DNA from: Enhygromyxa salina
Lineage (GTDB): Bacteria > Myxococcota_A > Polyangia > Nannocystales > Nannocystaceae
Direction of reading: 5' to 3'
Assembly (NCBI RefSeq): GCF_002994635.1
Contig: NZ_PVNL01000054.1
Location: 1 to 64,000, forward strand
Length of the DNA: 64,000 nt
Under the pieces are notes generated by a model. It made no database searches and was not told the DNA's origin. It worked only from the letters and a program-made list of their open reading frames with translations. Shown here piece after piece: positions 33,154-42,796 of this stretch (its first letter is position 1; every line of letters begins with the position of its first letter). Made by a program: the position numbers and the translations under genes.

Positions 33154-34344
33154 ATGACGTCGAACCCCTCATTGACATTGTTGATTGCTGCGCACGATCC
33201 CACCCAGGGCGCCGCATTGGCCGAGATGGTCCAAAACCTCCGGCCCGGGGTTCAGGTCGTGCAGTTCGGCGAGGGCGAGGGCGCGGGCGAGGTTGGGGGC
33301 GAGGTGACATTGGCAATGGTGGTGGAGCAGGGCGGGGACGAGCAACTCGGTGAGCTGTCGTCACGGGTTCGGGCCCGCCACCCGGGGATCTCGTTGGTGG
33401 TGATCGCAGCTCGCTTCGACGACCGCGCGATCGACATCGCCGCGCAGGTCGGGGCGGCCGCGATCGTCCCGAGTCCGTGCGAGCCAGGGGCGCTGTTGCG
33501 GGTGCTCAAGACCCAGGAGCGAAAGATCGACTTCTCCGGTCGCTGCGGCGCCGTCGAGACCGGTGAGCTGCTGCGACTGCACGCGTCGGCGCTCAGCAGC
33601 GGGATCCTGCACCTGCGCGTGGGTGAGCGCTCGGGCGCCATCCACCTCGAAGATGGACAGCCAGTCCATGCTCACTGCGAAGGGATGCGCGGTCCAGATG
33701 CGGTCCGCGAGCTGCTGAGCTGGACCGGCGGAAAGGCCACGTGGATCGCGGGGCGCAGCGCCAGCGCGCGCACGATCGTCGGTCGCATCGAGGGCCTGCT
33801 CGAGCGCGAGCTCGGAGACGCCCAGCGCAGCCGCGACCTGCTCGACGAGGCCCCGCTCGATGTGCTCGACAAGATCCAGCGGCTCGCGCAGACCCCGGAC
33901 ATCCTCGCCGCGTACTTGCTGCGCAACACGGAGATCATCGCGGGCACCAACGACTCGACCCTCGACGAGGTCGTCGTCGGTCGCGCCCTGGCCCGGCTCG
34001 CGCAGGTGTTCCACGACATCGAAGACCAACAGGGCGACGGCGCGGGCTCGGAGATCCAGGCGACCGTCGGTGAGCACCGCCTGGTCGTCGATCGGCTCGG
34101 TCCGAGCCGGCTCGGGTTTCAGGTCGGCGTCGTCGTTCGCCAGGCGACGCCGGTCTGCAAGAGCCTGCGACGATTGCTGCGGCAGATCGATCGCAGCTTC
34201 CGCAAGTCGCTCGCGGCCTCGGCCCGCAAGCAGGCGGCCGCGGGGTCGGGCTCGAGCGGCAGCGGATCGTCTGGGGCCGGGCCCGCGTCATCCGGGCCGC
34301 TGGACGCCGACACGCGCGAGACGACGGGACTGCGGGTCGCCTGA
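33154..34344 (+). CDS. Receiver-like/PATAN (DUF4388)/Roadblock multidomain regulator
   Basis: This 396-residue soluble protein has three domains. Residues 1-130 resemble a response-regulator receiver (LTLLIAAHD, SLVVIAARFDD, AAAIVPSPCEPGALLRVL), but the acidic pocket and phospho-acceptor Asp are not clear, so it may be a pseudo-receiver. Residues about 130-220 form a DUF4388/PATAN domain (GELLRLHASALSSGILHLRV, AIHLEDGQPVHAHC). The C-terminal part (about 270-355) resembles a Roadblock/LC7 fold (NTEIIAGTNDSTLDEVVVGR). A Ser/Gly tail ends the protein. Roadblock proteins in myxobacteria often act on small GTPases of the MglA type. AGGAGA lies nine bases before the ATG. Confidence 0.75.
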   Translation: MTSNPSLTLLIAAHDPTQGAALAEMVQNLRPGVQVVQFGEGEGAGEVGGEVTLAMVVEQGGDEQLGELSSRVRARHPGISLVVIAARFDDRAIDIAAQVGAAAIVPSPCEPGALLRVLKTQERKIDFSGRCGAVETGELLRLHASALSSGILHLRVGERSGAIHLEDGQPVHAHCEGMRGPDAVRELLSWTGGKATWIAGRSASARTIVGRIEGLLERELGDAQRSRDLLDEAPLDVLDKIQRLAQTPDILAAYLLRNTEIIAGTNDSTLDEVVVGRALARLAQVFHDIEDQQGDGAGSEIQATVGEHRLVVDRLGPSRLGFQVGVVVRQATPVCKSLRRLLRQIDRSFRKSLAASARKQAAAGSGSSGSGSSGAGPASSGPLDADTRETTGLRVA

Positions 34345-34416
34345 CCAGGCGCGCGGCGGCTTCGCCCGCGTCAGCGCGCGGGCGGCAGTCGCAGCCGTGA
34401 CGCCCGAGTGAGTCGC

Positions 34417-36003
34417 TCAGAGCTTGTACGCGCGGGTCTCCGGGGTCTGCAGCACGATCGGCCGCGGCTTGCCTGCGTCGAGCCGGGTCGCTCCCTCAAA
34501 GCCGGCTTCACGGCGCGGGACCATGGTCGTGATCATCGTCGTGCCATCGTCGAGGATCTGCACGTTGGTCGGGGAGTCGACGACCTCGCCGCCCGCGTAG
34601 TCGAAGCTGATGACCTCGCCGCTGCTGAAGAACTCGGCCTCGCGGGCGCCGTGGGTCGTGGACCACTCCTCGCTGCCGTCCTTGAACAGCAGCCCGATCA
34701 GCACCTCGCCGTCGTCTGACGGACCTTCGTCGGGCGCGGCGCCCTCGTAGTCCCAGCTCGTCAGGGTGCGGATCCGGTTGTAGGCCTTCGACCAGCCCCA
34801 GTCCGAGACCCAGGTCGGCGAGCAGTAGGTCATGAACTCCCAGGATGCGGTCGGGCTATGCAGCTTGAACAGCCGGATCCCAAACCCCCACACGCCGATC
34901 ACACCGTCCGTGTACGGATACGAAGGGTCGGTCCCGGCGGCGTCCCCGTTGGCGCAAAAGATGTGCGCGCGGCCATGGTTGTGGCCGAGCTCGTGGACCA
35001 TCGTCTCGTAGTGGTAGGTGCCGGTCTTGTGCCACAGGCCGGAGGACACGCGCTCGTAGGCCGCCGACTTGGTGTCGGTCGCGAGCCCCGGCGCGATCCC
35101 ACCCGCGCCATCGATGCCGCCCGTGCAGGCGTCGACGAGCGCGTAGTAGTAGACGTTCGGAGCGGCCAGGTCGACGTCCCGGAGCTCCCGCAGCGGCTGC
35201 CACAGCTGCGCCAAGCTGGTGAGCGTTTGGTTCCACTCGATCGGCGAGTCGCGCCGGAAGTCCATGATCACCCGCTCGACCGGATACTGCTCGTGCAGGT
35301 AGTCGAGGAACTTCGTCTCTTCCTCTTCGGTGATCTCCCCGGTGTTGGTGTTGCAGCCCGGGACCTCGTACTTGACGGGGACCAGCACGACCTTCAGCTC
35401 GGCCGGCTCGCTCTGGACCCCGATCTGCTGGAGGCCGTCGAGCGGCGACTGGGTCACCGTCGTCGACTCGCGCTGGTCCTCGAAGCCGGGCCCGGCCTCC
35501 CACAGCGACAGCTGATACTTGATCCCGGGCGGGAACTCGTCGGCCAGCAGCGGGAACGTGAACGCGCGCTTGAGGTCGCCCGCGTACGAGGGCGAGTCGA
35601 TGAAAATGTCGAGCTGCTTGGTCGTGCTGGTGCCGTCGGGGAACTCGAGCTCGAGCCGACCAGTGATGTTGCGATCGACCCAGTCCTCGGGGATGTCCCA
35701 GAACCCACGCAGCAAGGTGTCGCGGTTGGCGACCACGAATGTATTGCGGTCTTCAGGCCCAACCCACACACCAGCCACCGCGATCGGGACGTCGACGGCC
35801 TGGTTGACGACCACGTGCGACAAGATGATGTCGCCCCGCGCAGGGATCGGCTCCCACGGCTCGCCCTCGTCGGTGCCGCTGTCGCTGTCGCTGTCGCCGG
35901 CGCTCAGGGCGGTGGTGGTGTCGGTGCCAGGATCTGTCTCACAGCCACCGAGCAACATGCTCATCCCCAACAAGGTCAGCCCACATGAGGGGGCGCGTCG
36001 CAT
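34417..36003 (-). CDS. Metzincin-like zinc metalloprotease lipoprotein (paralogue A)
   Basis: This 528-residue exported protein has a lipoprotein signal ending MLLGGC and an acidic Asp/Ser linker. A beta-rich region (about 55-230; DIILSHVVVNQAVDVPIAVA) precedes a protease-like domain with HELGHNHGRAH at 337-347, a variant of the metzincin motif HExxHxxGxxH. A FMTYCSPTWVSDWGW segment downstream is in the place of a Met-turn (FMTYC). The paralogue at 36290-37834 is transcribed divergently. The start could instead be the ATG at 36027, which has TATAAG six bases upstream. Substrates and processing are unknown; the protein probably stays in the outer envelope. Confidence 0.87.
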   Translation of the reverse strand: MRRAPSCGLTLLGMSMLLGGCETDPGTDTTTALSAGDSDSDSGTDEGEPWEPIPARGDIILSHVVVNQAVDVPIAVAGVWVGPEDRNTFVVANRDTLLRGFWDIPEDWVDRNITGRLELEFPDGTSTTKQLDIFIDSPSYAGDLKRAFTFPLLADEFPPGIKYQLSLWEAGPGFEDQRESTTVTQSPLDGLQQIGVQSEPAELKVVLVPVKYEVPGCNTNTGEITEEEETKFLDYLHEQYPVERVIMDFRRDSPIEWNQTLTSLAQLWQPLRELRDVDLAAPNVYYYALVDACTGGIDGAGGIAPGLATDTKSAAYERVSSGLWHKTGTYHYETMVHELGHNHGRAHIFCANGDAAGTDPSYPYTDGVIGVWGFGIRLFKLHSPTASWEFMTYCSPTWVSDWGWSKAYNRIRTLTSWDYEGAAPDEGPSDDGEVLIGLLFKDGSEEWSTTHGAREAEFFSSGEVISFDYAGGEVVDSPTNVQILDDGTTMITTMVPRREAGFEGATRLDAGKPRPIVLQTPETRAYKL

Positions 36004-36289
36004 GGTGCTCCAGTTCAACGCTCGCATCTTCACCTTATACACCGCTGGAGGTCCGGGTCGGCACGCATGTGGTGCCAGTTGTCGCGCTGTTGCCCTCGAG
36101 GTCATGGAGCGAAGCGGCGCCCCAGATCACACACTAGCGAGCCCACTCCGGCGCGAAATCGTAGCTGGCGACACCCACGCAGTTCTAGTAGATTCGGCAT
36201 CCAGTCCCGGATCAGGTCACGATCTTTGTCACCAGGGCACGTGGTCTCCCCAGCTGGTCCGACGCCAGGCGAGAATTGGAGCGCGAATT
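36004..36289. other. Shared promoter region of the two metzincin-like paralogues
   Basis: The 286 bp between the divergent starts holds no gene. On the minus strand TATAAG (36038-36033) ends close to an in-frame ATG at 36027. On the plus strand GGAG at 36278-36281 serves the TTG start of paralogue B. The open frame that reaches back to 35519 on the plus strand is antisense to paralogue A and is not used. Confidence 0.6.
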
Positions 36290-37834
36290 TTGCGCACGCC
36301 CACGCTTCCGCTCATCCTCTCGTGTTCGCTGCTCGGATCGGTCGCCTGTGGCGTCGGCGCTGGCGAGCTCGGCGCTGCACAGGAGTCCGCGGGCAGCGCT
36401 GAGCGTGACACATCCGGGGAGGCAGAGGAGGGCGATCCGATCCCGGCCGGCGGGATCTCGATCGTCGAGGTCGAGCTCAATCAGGGCACGCGGGTTCCGA
36501 TCGGCGTCGGTGGAGACTGGATCGATCTGGACCAGCGGTCGAACACGGCGATCGCCGCACGCGACGCGGTGATCCGCGTGCACTACAGCGTCGACGCGGA
36601 CTGGGTGCCGCGCGAGGTCGAGGCTCGGCTGTCGCTCATGCGCTCGGACGGCTCGAGCGAGTCACTCGCGGATGTCCGCATGGTCGAGGGCAGCTCGCAA
36701 CGGGGCGATCTCGACGGGCCGTTCTTGTTTCGACTCGAGAGCGACGACGGACAGACCCAGGCCGGCGCGCAGTTCCAGGTCGAGCTGTGGGACCGGCACC
36801 CGAGCGCTGGCGAGAGCTTCGAGCTGCGCACCTGGACGAGTCCGGCCGCCGGACATCGCCCGATCGGCTTCGAGGCGGTGCCGCTGCAGCTCGACCTGGT
36901 CATGGTCCCGATCGAGTACCAGGGCGAGGTCGTGGCGCTCGACGAGGAGCTGCTGCTCGGGATCGTCGGCAACCTCTACGAACAAAACCCGGTGACCCAG
37001 ATCTCGTGGGAGGTGCACGAGCCCGTGCCCCATGCTGGCCAGCTCAACAGCCTCAGCTCGCTGCTGCCGGTCATGGCCCAGCTGCGCAGCGACGAGGGCG
37101 CTGATCCCAACGCCTACTATCACGCGCTGATCGACGTGGGCAGCCAGTCTCTGGGCGGCGTGTTCGGGATCTCGTACGGAGCCAACGACACCAAGGACGA
37201 CGCCGGCAGCCGGGTCAGCGCGACCGTGGTGTGGAGCATCGATCCCACCATCGCAATCGAGACCTTCACTCATGAGATCGGCCACGCGCAGGGCCTGGGC
37301 CACGTGGCGTGTCCATCGGCGGTCGCCGACGATCCTGATCCGAGCTTTCCCAACTCGAGCGGACAGATCGGTGATTGGGGGTTCGGGGTCGAGCGCATGC
37401 AGGTGTACGACCCGGCCGAGGTCTACGACTACATGAGCTACTGCGGCCCGAGCTGGGTCTCGGACTGGACCTGGCGGCGGACCTACGCGCGCATTGAGAC
37501 CCTGACCGCCTGGGACTTTGAAGGGGCCGGGCCGGGCCAGCTGCTGGTTGGTGCCGTCCAGGCTGGCCGCGACGCGGAGCCAAGCTGGGTGTGGTGGACG
37601 ATGCCCGGCGGTGTCGATGCTCGCCGTCGGTCGAGCACCGAGCGGTTCGAGTTCGAGACCTCCGAGGGCGCCCGCGTCGTCTCGTACGCCGACGTCGCGG
37701 AGCTCAGCGATCGGCAGACTCGCTGGGTCAAGGTGCAGCTCCCCGTCGATGTCGGTGAGCTGACCTCCATTCGATATGTGGGACGCGATCAGGCGGTGTC
37801 GATCGACCCAGCGGTGTTGATCCGCGCAGACTGA
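36290..37834 (+). CDS. Metzincin-like zinc metalloprotease lipoprotein (paralogue B)
   Basis: This 514-residue protein starts at TTG, giving MRTPTLPLILSCSLLGSVAC, a complete lipoprotein signal; GGAG is eight bases upstream. No ATG or GTG is available before the signal. The layout matches paralogue A: an acidic linker, a GGISIVEVELNQGTRVPIGVG beta region, then HEIGHAQGLGH at 328-338 and a YMSYCGPSWVSDWTW segment corresponding to the Met-turn region. Both thus keep three zinc-binding histidines and the catalytic Glu. The two genes are head-to-head and arose by duplication with inversion. One may process the other or they may have divided substrates; this cannot be read from sequence. Confidence 0.86.
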   Translation: MRTPTLPLILSCSLLGSVACGVGAGELGAAQESAGSAERDTSGEAEEGDPIPAGGISIVEVELNQGTRVPIGVGGDWIDLDQRSNTAIAARDAVIRVHYSVDADWVPREVEARLSLMRSDGSSESLADVRMVEGSSQRGDLDGPFLFRLESDDGQTQAGAQFQVELWDRHPSAGESFELRTWTSPAAGHRPIGFEAVPLQLDLVMVPIEYQGEVVALDEELLLGIVGNLYEQNPVTQISWEVHEPVPHAGQLNSLSSLLPVMAQLRSDEGADPNAYYHALIDVGSQSLGGVFGISYGANDTKDDAGSRVSATVVWSIDPTIAIETFTHEIGHAQGLGHVACPSAVADDPDPSFPNSSGQIGDWGFGVERMQVYDPAEVYDYMSYCGPSWVSDWTWRRTYARIETLTAWDFEGAGPGQLLVGAVQAGRDAEPSWVWWTMPGGVDARRRSSTERFEFETSEGARVVSYADVAELSDRQTRWVKVQLPVDVGELTSIRYVGRDQAVSIDPAVLIRAD

Positions 37835-37848
37835 GCCCGCCCGCCGGA

Positions 37849-39564
37849 TCACTCCATACACAGCTCGCGCTCGCGGGCGGCGGACACGGGATCTTCGGCG
37901 AGCGCCGCGAGGTCGCAGTGGATCGCGGGGATGAACGGGTTTTGTCGCACGGCCCGCGCGAGCGCGACGCGGGCCCCCGCGTCGTCGCCGGTCAACCGCC
38001 GCGCGCGGCCCTCGGCAGCGGCGAGGTTGGGGTTGTCGGGATCATCCGCGCCCGCGATCAACAGCAGCGGCAGGGCATCCGCGGCGCGATCGAGATCCAG
38101 GTAGAGCTCGCCCAGGCGCCGCGCGAGCTTGGGATCGTTGCGCGCGGATCGATCGGCGGCGCGGGCCTGCTCGTACTCGATCACGGCCGCCGCCGTGTGC
38201 CCGCGCAAGCTCAGCAGCACGCCGAGCCGCGCGTGCTTGCGAGCCTTGCCGCCGCCGAGGTGCGAGAACACGTCACCGTGCAGGCTTGGATCTTCGCCGG
38301 GGTCCTCGTCGCCGTCGCGGAACGCCATGCCGGGTAGGGGACCGCTCGGGGTCGCGCCCGCGGTGCGCGTGCGCATGGTGGTCTTCCAGACCGCGAAGAA
38401 GGCCTCGAAGTCGTCGCCCCAGGCGTCGGCGAACGCCTGCTTGGCGTCGACACCTCCGGCGATGTCGTCGAGCATCGAGGCGAGGACCGTCGGCCCGCGC
38501 TTCTCCTCGAGCAGCCCCAGCATCGTCTCGGCCTCGGCGTAGGCGAGCGCGGCGAGCTCCTGGCTGGGCAGCATCGCGACGGAGGGATGCATCTGCTCGA
38601 GGGTCACGAGCTGGTCCGCCTCGATCGCGTCGAACAGCAGCTTGCGGACGCCGGGCTCGAGCTGCTGGGCCTGATCCAAGGCTGCAGGTGATCGCCAGCG
38701 CGTCTCCATGAGCTTGGCGAGGCCCTCTTGCATCCACACGGGCGCCGCGTTGTTGCTGCGCATGGTCACCAGGTAGTGCACGTATTCATGCACGGCCGTG
38801 TCGAGCCAGCCGTAGCCGAACAGCATCACGCGTGGGCTGATCATCATGATCCGCCGGTACTTGCAGATCCCCACGGTGCCGGTCGTATAGATATTCTCCA
38901 GGGTCAGCGGGGTGACCAGCGCGAGCTTGCCGGGGGCGTCGTAGATCTCGAAGCGGATCGGGTGATCCGGGTGAACGCCGATGTCCTCGCCGAGCTCGTC
39001 GAACGCCGCGGCCATCGCCTCGAACAGGTAGGGCGCGAGCAGCTCGTCGCGCGGATCGGCGAACACCGCCTCGAACCGGCCGTCGTCGCTGCGGAGCGTG
39101 GTTGCGTCACCCAGCGCGAGCTGGGCCCCGCGCGCGACGTCGAGGTAGTAGCTCGCGCGGGCGGTCACAGGGTCTTGCGCGCTCGCCGAGGCGCCCGCGA
39201 CCACGCCCGAGAGCACGCTCTGGGCCTCGGGGTAGCGCGCGGCGTAGATCTCGATGATCCCGGTTGCGAGCTGGCGCTCGCGCGGGTCGGTCAGCGCGTC
39301 TCGGCGCCGACCGGCGGCCGCGAGGTCCCAGGTGTCGACGCTGACCATGAACCCGGCGAACCCGTCGCTGAGCTCACGCGGCGCCCTCGAGTCCGGCGTC
39401 ACCGCGGGCTCGGATGACGGCGCCGACTGAGGAGGCGAGGCCAACGCCGGCGGCTGCGAGCACAGGCCAACGCCGATCAACGCGGTCAGGCCAGCCCGAC
39501 GCAGCCGCGCGCCGCGGCGGCGACCTTCGAGCCTGGGTGGCAGGGATTTGGCAGCGGGGCTCAT
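37849..39564 (-). CDS. Gluzincin-type metallopeptidase with TPR repeats, exported
   Basis: This 571-residue protein has a basic N-terminus and a hydrophobic segment (about 23-43) ending ALA, consistent with a signal peptide. The middle part carries HEYVH at 259-263, followed 22 residues later by an EGLAKLME segment that can give the third zinc ligand (peptidase MA-like clan). The last about 130 residues are tetratricopeptide-like repeats (ARLGVLLSLRGHTAAAVIEY, RLGELYLDLDRAADALPLL). It overlaps the upstream DUF4175 gene by four bases (ATGA), so the two are translationally coupled. It probably acts in the periplasm on a protein partner held by the TPRs. Confidence 0.84.
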   Translation of the reverse strand: MSPAAKSLPPRLEGRRRGARLRRAGLTALIGVGLCSQPPALASPPQSAPSSEPAVTPDSRAPRELSDGFAGFMVSVDTWDLAAAGRRRDALTDPRERQLATGIIEIYAARYPEAQSVLSGVVAGASASAQDPVTARASYYLDVARGAQLALGDATTLRSDDGRFEAVFADPRDELLAPYLFEAMAAAFDELGEDIGVHPDHPIRFEIYDAPGKLALVTPLTLENIYTTGTVGICKYRRIMMISPRVMLFGYGWLDTAVHEYVHYLVTMRSNNAAPVWMQEGLAKLMETRWRSPAALDQAQQLEPGVRKLLFDAIEADQLVTLEQMHPSVAMLPSQELAALAYAEAETMLGLLEEKRGPTVLASMLDDIAGGVDAKQAFADAWGDDFEAFFAVWKTTMRTRTAGATPSGPLPGMAFRDGDEDPGEDPSLHGDVFSHLGGGKARKHARLGVLLSLRGHTAAAVIEYEQARAADRSARNDPKLARRLGELYLDLDRAADALPLLLIAGADDPDNPNLAAAEGRARRLTGDDAGARVALARAVRQNPFIPAIHCDLAALAEDPVSAARERELCME

Positions 39565-42500
39565 CGCAGCAGCTCCTCATAGTAGCGCTTGGTGTCCTCG
39601 TCGAACCCGTCGCGGTCGCCCTCGCGCATGGCCTCGACGACTTGATCGCGCAGCGAGCGGTCTCGCTCGGCCTCGGTCGAGGCGTCGCCCCCGTCGCGCG
39701 GCGGGGGCGGAGGTGAGCTCTGCCGCAAGCTGTCAATTGCCTGCTGAAGCCCGCCCCAAGCGGCCTGCTCACCGTCGAGGGCGCCGTCGAGGGCCGCGTC
39801 GTCGAGTGACTCACCGGCCCGGCGCATGGCTTGATCGGCGCGCCGCATCGCCTCGCGGCCTGGCGCGGGGAGGACGTTCGCGGCCGGATCGTCGAGCAGT
39901 CGCTTGGCCCGCTCGCGCAGGGCTCGCTGCCGCTCGGCCAGCTCAACCGAGCGCTCGGACAGCCGCCGACCCGGACCCTGGGCATCGCCGGGACCGACGA
40001 CGTCGTCGGCGTCCGGCAGCGGCTCGAGCAGCTCGCTGCGCAGTCGCCCGGCTCGATCGCCGAGCTTGCGCAGGGCTCGGGCTTCGGCCTCGCCTGGCTG
40101 GGTTCCCGCCTGCGCGCGCTCGAGCGCCTCACTCGCCGCGGCGGCGCCCTCGAACAGCTCGAGCTGGGTCGCGTCGCCGGCTTGGGCGGCGGCTTCGAGT
40201 GACTCGAGGGCCTCGCGGGCGTCCTCCAGCGCGCGGCGCCCCTCGCGAGACAGGTGCGTGTCGTCGATCTCTTCGAGCGTCTCCCGCAGCTGCTTGGCCT
40301 GCTCGCCCGCGCGCTCGCCCGTGCCTGGCTCGGCGCGCTGATCACCGACGGCGTCCCGCCACTGCTCGCGCAGGCGTCGGGTCTCGCCGCGCATGCCGGT
40401 CTGCTCGTCCTGCAGGCGGCTCAGCTCGCGCAGCATCTTCATGCGCTGGCGGTCCTCCTCGGACAGCGCGGGCGCCTCGCTCTCGGCCCCCTGTTGCTGG
40501 ACCTGCTCTCGCAGCGTACGGATCTCGTCGAGCTGCGCGCGAGCCTGCTCGAGCGCCCCCTCCACGTCCCCGCGGGCGAGCTGCTCGAGCAGCTCTTGGC
40601 TGCGCATCCGCTCTTCCATGGCCTTGAACGCGTCGAGGTTCATCCACTCTTCGCCGAGCTCCTTGCGCAGCTGCGCGCGGGCCTGCTGAACCCGGCCCAT
40701 GTCCTCGCGGATCCGCTGCTCGAGCTGCTCGATCTCGGGGCGCACCGACTCGTCACCCGACGCGAGCTGCTCGAGCTTCTCGACCAGCTTTTGCTGAGAC
40801 GCCTGCAAGCGCGCGACCAGGGTCTCGATGTGGGCGATGATCTGGCCGTCGACGAGATCATCGAGGCGGATGATCTCGTCCTCGAGCTGCTCGCGCTCGC
40901 GCTGATTGTGGGGCCCGAGCTTGCGCAGCAGCGGCGCTCGCTCGTCCTCGCGCTCACGCTCGACCTGGCCGACCGGCGAGGCGGGGAGCTGGTCGAGCAG
41001 CGTGGCCTCCTCGCGGTGCAGCGCCAGCAGTCGCTCGTGGATCGCCGCGAGCGTCTCGACCTCGCGCTCGGGGATCATGGTGTCGACGGCCAGCGCATCG
41101 ACGGCCCCGGCGATCATCGTCAACAGCGTCGCGGCGCCCTCGTGCAGCTCGTGGGCGGTTCGCAGCTTGCGGGCGAGGCTGACCTCCTGATCGAGATCGG
41201 AGAACGCCGAGGTCGTGAGCCGGGCCGCGAGCATGTCGACCGCCGCGTCACGGATTGCCTGCAGATCCCGGATGTTGGCCGCGTGCTCGGCCTCCTCGTC
41301 GTGCAAGAGCAGCTGCTGCCGGGCCGAGGCCGCGACCTTGCCCGGGCCGTCGACCAGCGGTGTGAGCCCGAGCCCGGGATCGTTGTCGCGGACCTCAATC
41401 CAGTAGCTGACGGCGCTGCGCTGCTCGGTCGGGATCGCCGACAGATCCCAGGTGGTTCGATGGCGCCACGTCCGAGATGTCCGAGAGGTTCGAGAGCCGC
41501 CGCCAGGAGCCCTGCCGGCCGGCAGGCGGTGGCGCTCGAGCTCGCCCTCGGCCGTGAGCAGCTCATAGACGAGCTCCGCGCCGACGAGGCCAAAGTCATC
41601 GCGGGCCGAGAACCGCAGCTCGACCCGATCGGTCTCGGTGACCTCGCGCTGGCCCGCTGGCAGCGGCAGCAGCTCGACCTCCGGCAGCGCGTCGGGCTCG
41701 AGCTCGATCCGCATCGGCGGCGAGCGACGGGCAGCGACGGCCAGCGCCGCGGGGTCGTCCTCGTCGGTGTCGTCGAGCAGCGCGACGACCCAGCTCCCCG
41801 CGCCGCGAACCGTGAACTGCCCGGTCCAGCGCCGCTGCTCGGGTGGACCCACGCGCGCGAGCTCGATGACTCGAGTCGCCAACTCGGAGGCCAAGTCGGA
41901 CGACGACTCAGCGGCCGGCCCCGGAGCCAGCTCCAGGCGATCGTGGGTGAGCACCAGTCGCACTGCGTCCGCATGCCCGGCGGCCTCGAGCTCGAGCGTG
42001 ATCTGGGTGCCGGCGGGGGCTCGGATCGTGCCGCTTGGGTTTTGCACGCGACGATCAGGCCGCCAGGTGTGCTCGGGATAGTCGAGCACCAACACCAGGG
42101 AGCTCCACACCGGCTGGGGTGGGGGTGGCGGCCGGGCGTCGGTGCCCGCGAGCAGCACCGCGACTCCACGGACGCCGACGGGATGCAGGACGAGCCCGAC
42201 CAGCACCGCGCTCGCGACCACGGCCCCGAGCGCTCGAGGTGCCCGCCGTGGGGGTGGGAGCGCCAGCTTGGCGTCGAGATCCAGGGTCGCCACGCCGACC
42301 CGCCGGACATAGGCAGCGGCGAGCTCGGGCGAGAAGCTGGGATCTGCGTCGCTGTGGTCGAGGACCTGCCACAGCTGGGTCGCGCCGAGCAGCTCGTGGC
42401 GAAGCACGCTGTCGCGCTCGCGCTCTTGCGCGGTCGCCACTCGGCGCAGGGGCCCGGGCGCCCCGGCGATCGATCGCGCGAGCGTGACGAGATCTGCGGG

Positions 42501-42755
42501 CGGACCCACGACCGTCCGAAACCGTCGGATCCGCCCGCCAACCAGCGCGCCCAGCCCGAGCGCCCCGCCCACCACACCTGCTGGCGCGCCGATGTCACCG
42601 CGGAGCGTCAGCGCACAAAAGCCGATCACCGCCGCCGCCCAGGCCAGACCCAGCAACCCCGCGTCGACCACCAGGGAGATCGCCGCTCGCCGACGCGCCA
42701 CACGACGGACGTCGAGCAGGTAGTCGCGGAGCAGCTGCGCCTCGGCGAGGATCAT
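39561..42755 (-). CDS. DUF4175-family membrane protein
   Basis: This 1,064-residue protein has two close N-terminal membrane helices (about 25-75), a third (about 180-200), a beta-rich periplasmic region (about 220-480) and a long charged helical part (about 480-1,000) full of Glu, Arg, Gln and Leu heptads. The arrangement is that of DUF4175 (TIGR02302-like) proteins. Their function is unknown, but they are usually encoded with envelope-maintenance genes. AGGA lies seven bases before the ATG, overlapping TATATA/TATAGG -10-like sequences. It is the first gene of a two-gene unit with the gluzincin-TPR protein and diverges from the type VI-linked island. Confidence 0.8.
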   Translation of the reverse strand: MILAEAQLLRDYLLDVRRVARRRAAISLVVDAGLLGLAWAAAVIGFCALTLRGDIGAPAGVVGGALGLGALVGGRIRRFRTVVGPPADLVTLARSIAGAPGPLRRVATAQERERDSVLRHELLGATQLWQVLDHSDADPSFSPELAAAYVRRVGVATLDLDAKLALPPPRRAPRALGAVVASAVLVGLVLHPVGVRGVAVLLAGTDARPPPPPQPVWSSLVLVLDYPEHTWRPDRRVQNPSGTIRAPAGTQITLELEAAGHADAVRLVLTHDRLELAPGPAAESSSDLASELATRVIELARVGPPEQRRWTGQFTVRGAGSWVVALLDDTDEDDPAALAVAARRSPPMRIELEPDALPEVELLPLPAGQREVTETDRVELRFSARDDFGLVGAELVYELLTAEGELERHRLPAGRAPGGGSRTSRTSRTWRHRTTWDLSAIPTEQRSAVSYWIEVRDNDPGLGLTPLVDGPGKVAASARQQLLLHDEEAEHAANIRDLQAIRDAAVDMLAARLTTSAFSDLDQEVSLARKLRTAHELHEGAATLLTMIAGAVDALAVDTMIPEREVETLAAIHERLLALHREEATLLDQLPASPVGQVEREREDERAPLLRKLGPHNQREREQLEDEIIRLDDLVDGQIIAHIETLVARLQASQQKLVEKLEQLASGDESVRPEIEQLEQRIREDMGRVQQARAQLRKELGEEWMNLDAFKAMEERMRSQELLEQLARGDVEGALEQARAQLDEIRTLREQVQQQGAESEAPALSEEDRQRMKMLRELSRLQDEQTGMRGETRRLREQWRDAVGDQRAEPGTGERAGEQAKQLRETLEEIDDTHLSREGRRALEDAREALESLEAAAQAGDATQLELFEGAAAASEALERAQAGTQPGEAEARALRKLGDRAGRLRSELLEPLPDADDVVGPGDAQGPGRRLSERSVELAERQRALRERAKRLLDDPAANVLPAPGREAMRRADQAMRRAGESLDDAALDGALDGEQAAWGGLQQAIDSLRQSSPPPPPRDGGDASTEAERDRSLRDQVVEAMREGDRDGFDEDTKRYYEELLR

Positions 42756-42796
42756 CGAGAGGTCCTATATAGACGAGCCTCGGGGTATAAGGAATC
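42756..42796. promoter_or_regulatory. 41-bp divergent promoter between the DUF4175 gene and the effector island
   Basis: TATATAGG on the minus strand (42771-42764) stands 8 nt before the DUF4175 ATG. TATAAG on the plus strand (42786-42791) ends 5 nt before the TIGR02270 ATG, and AAGGA overlaps it. The two -10 boxes are only about 15 bp apart, so transcription of the two units is probably mutually exclusive or jointly controlled. Confidence 0.5.

Noticed and set aside
35519..36289. Upstream extension of the plus-strand metzincin-like gene
   Set aside because: It is antisense to the paralogue and would bury a complete lipoprotein signal inside the protein.
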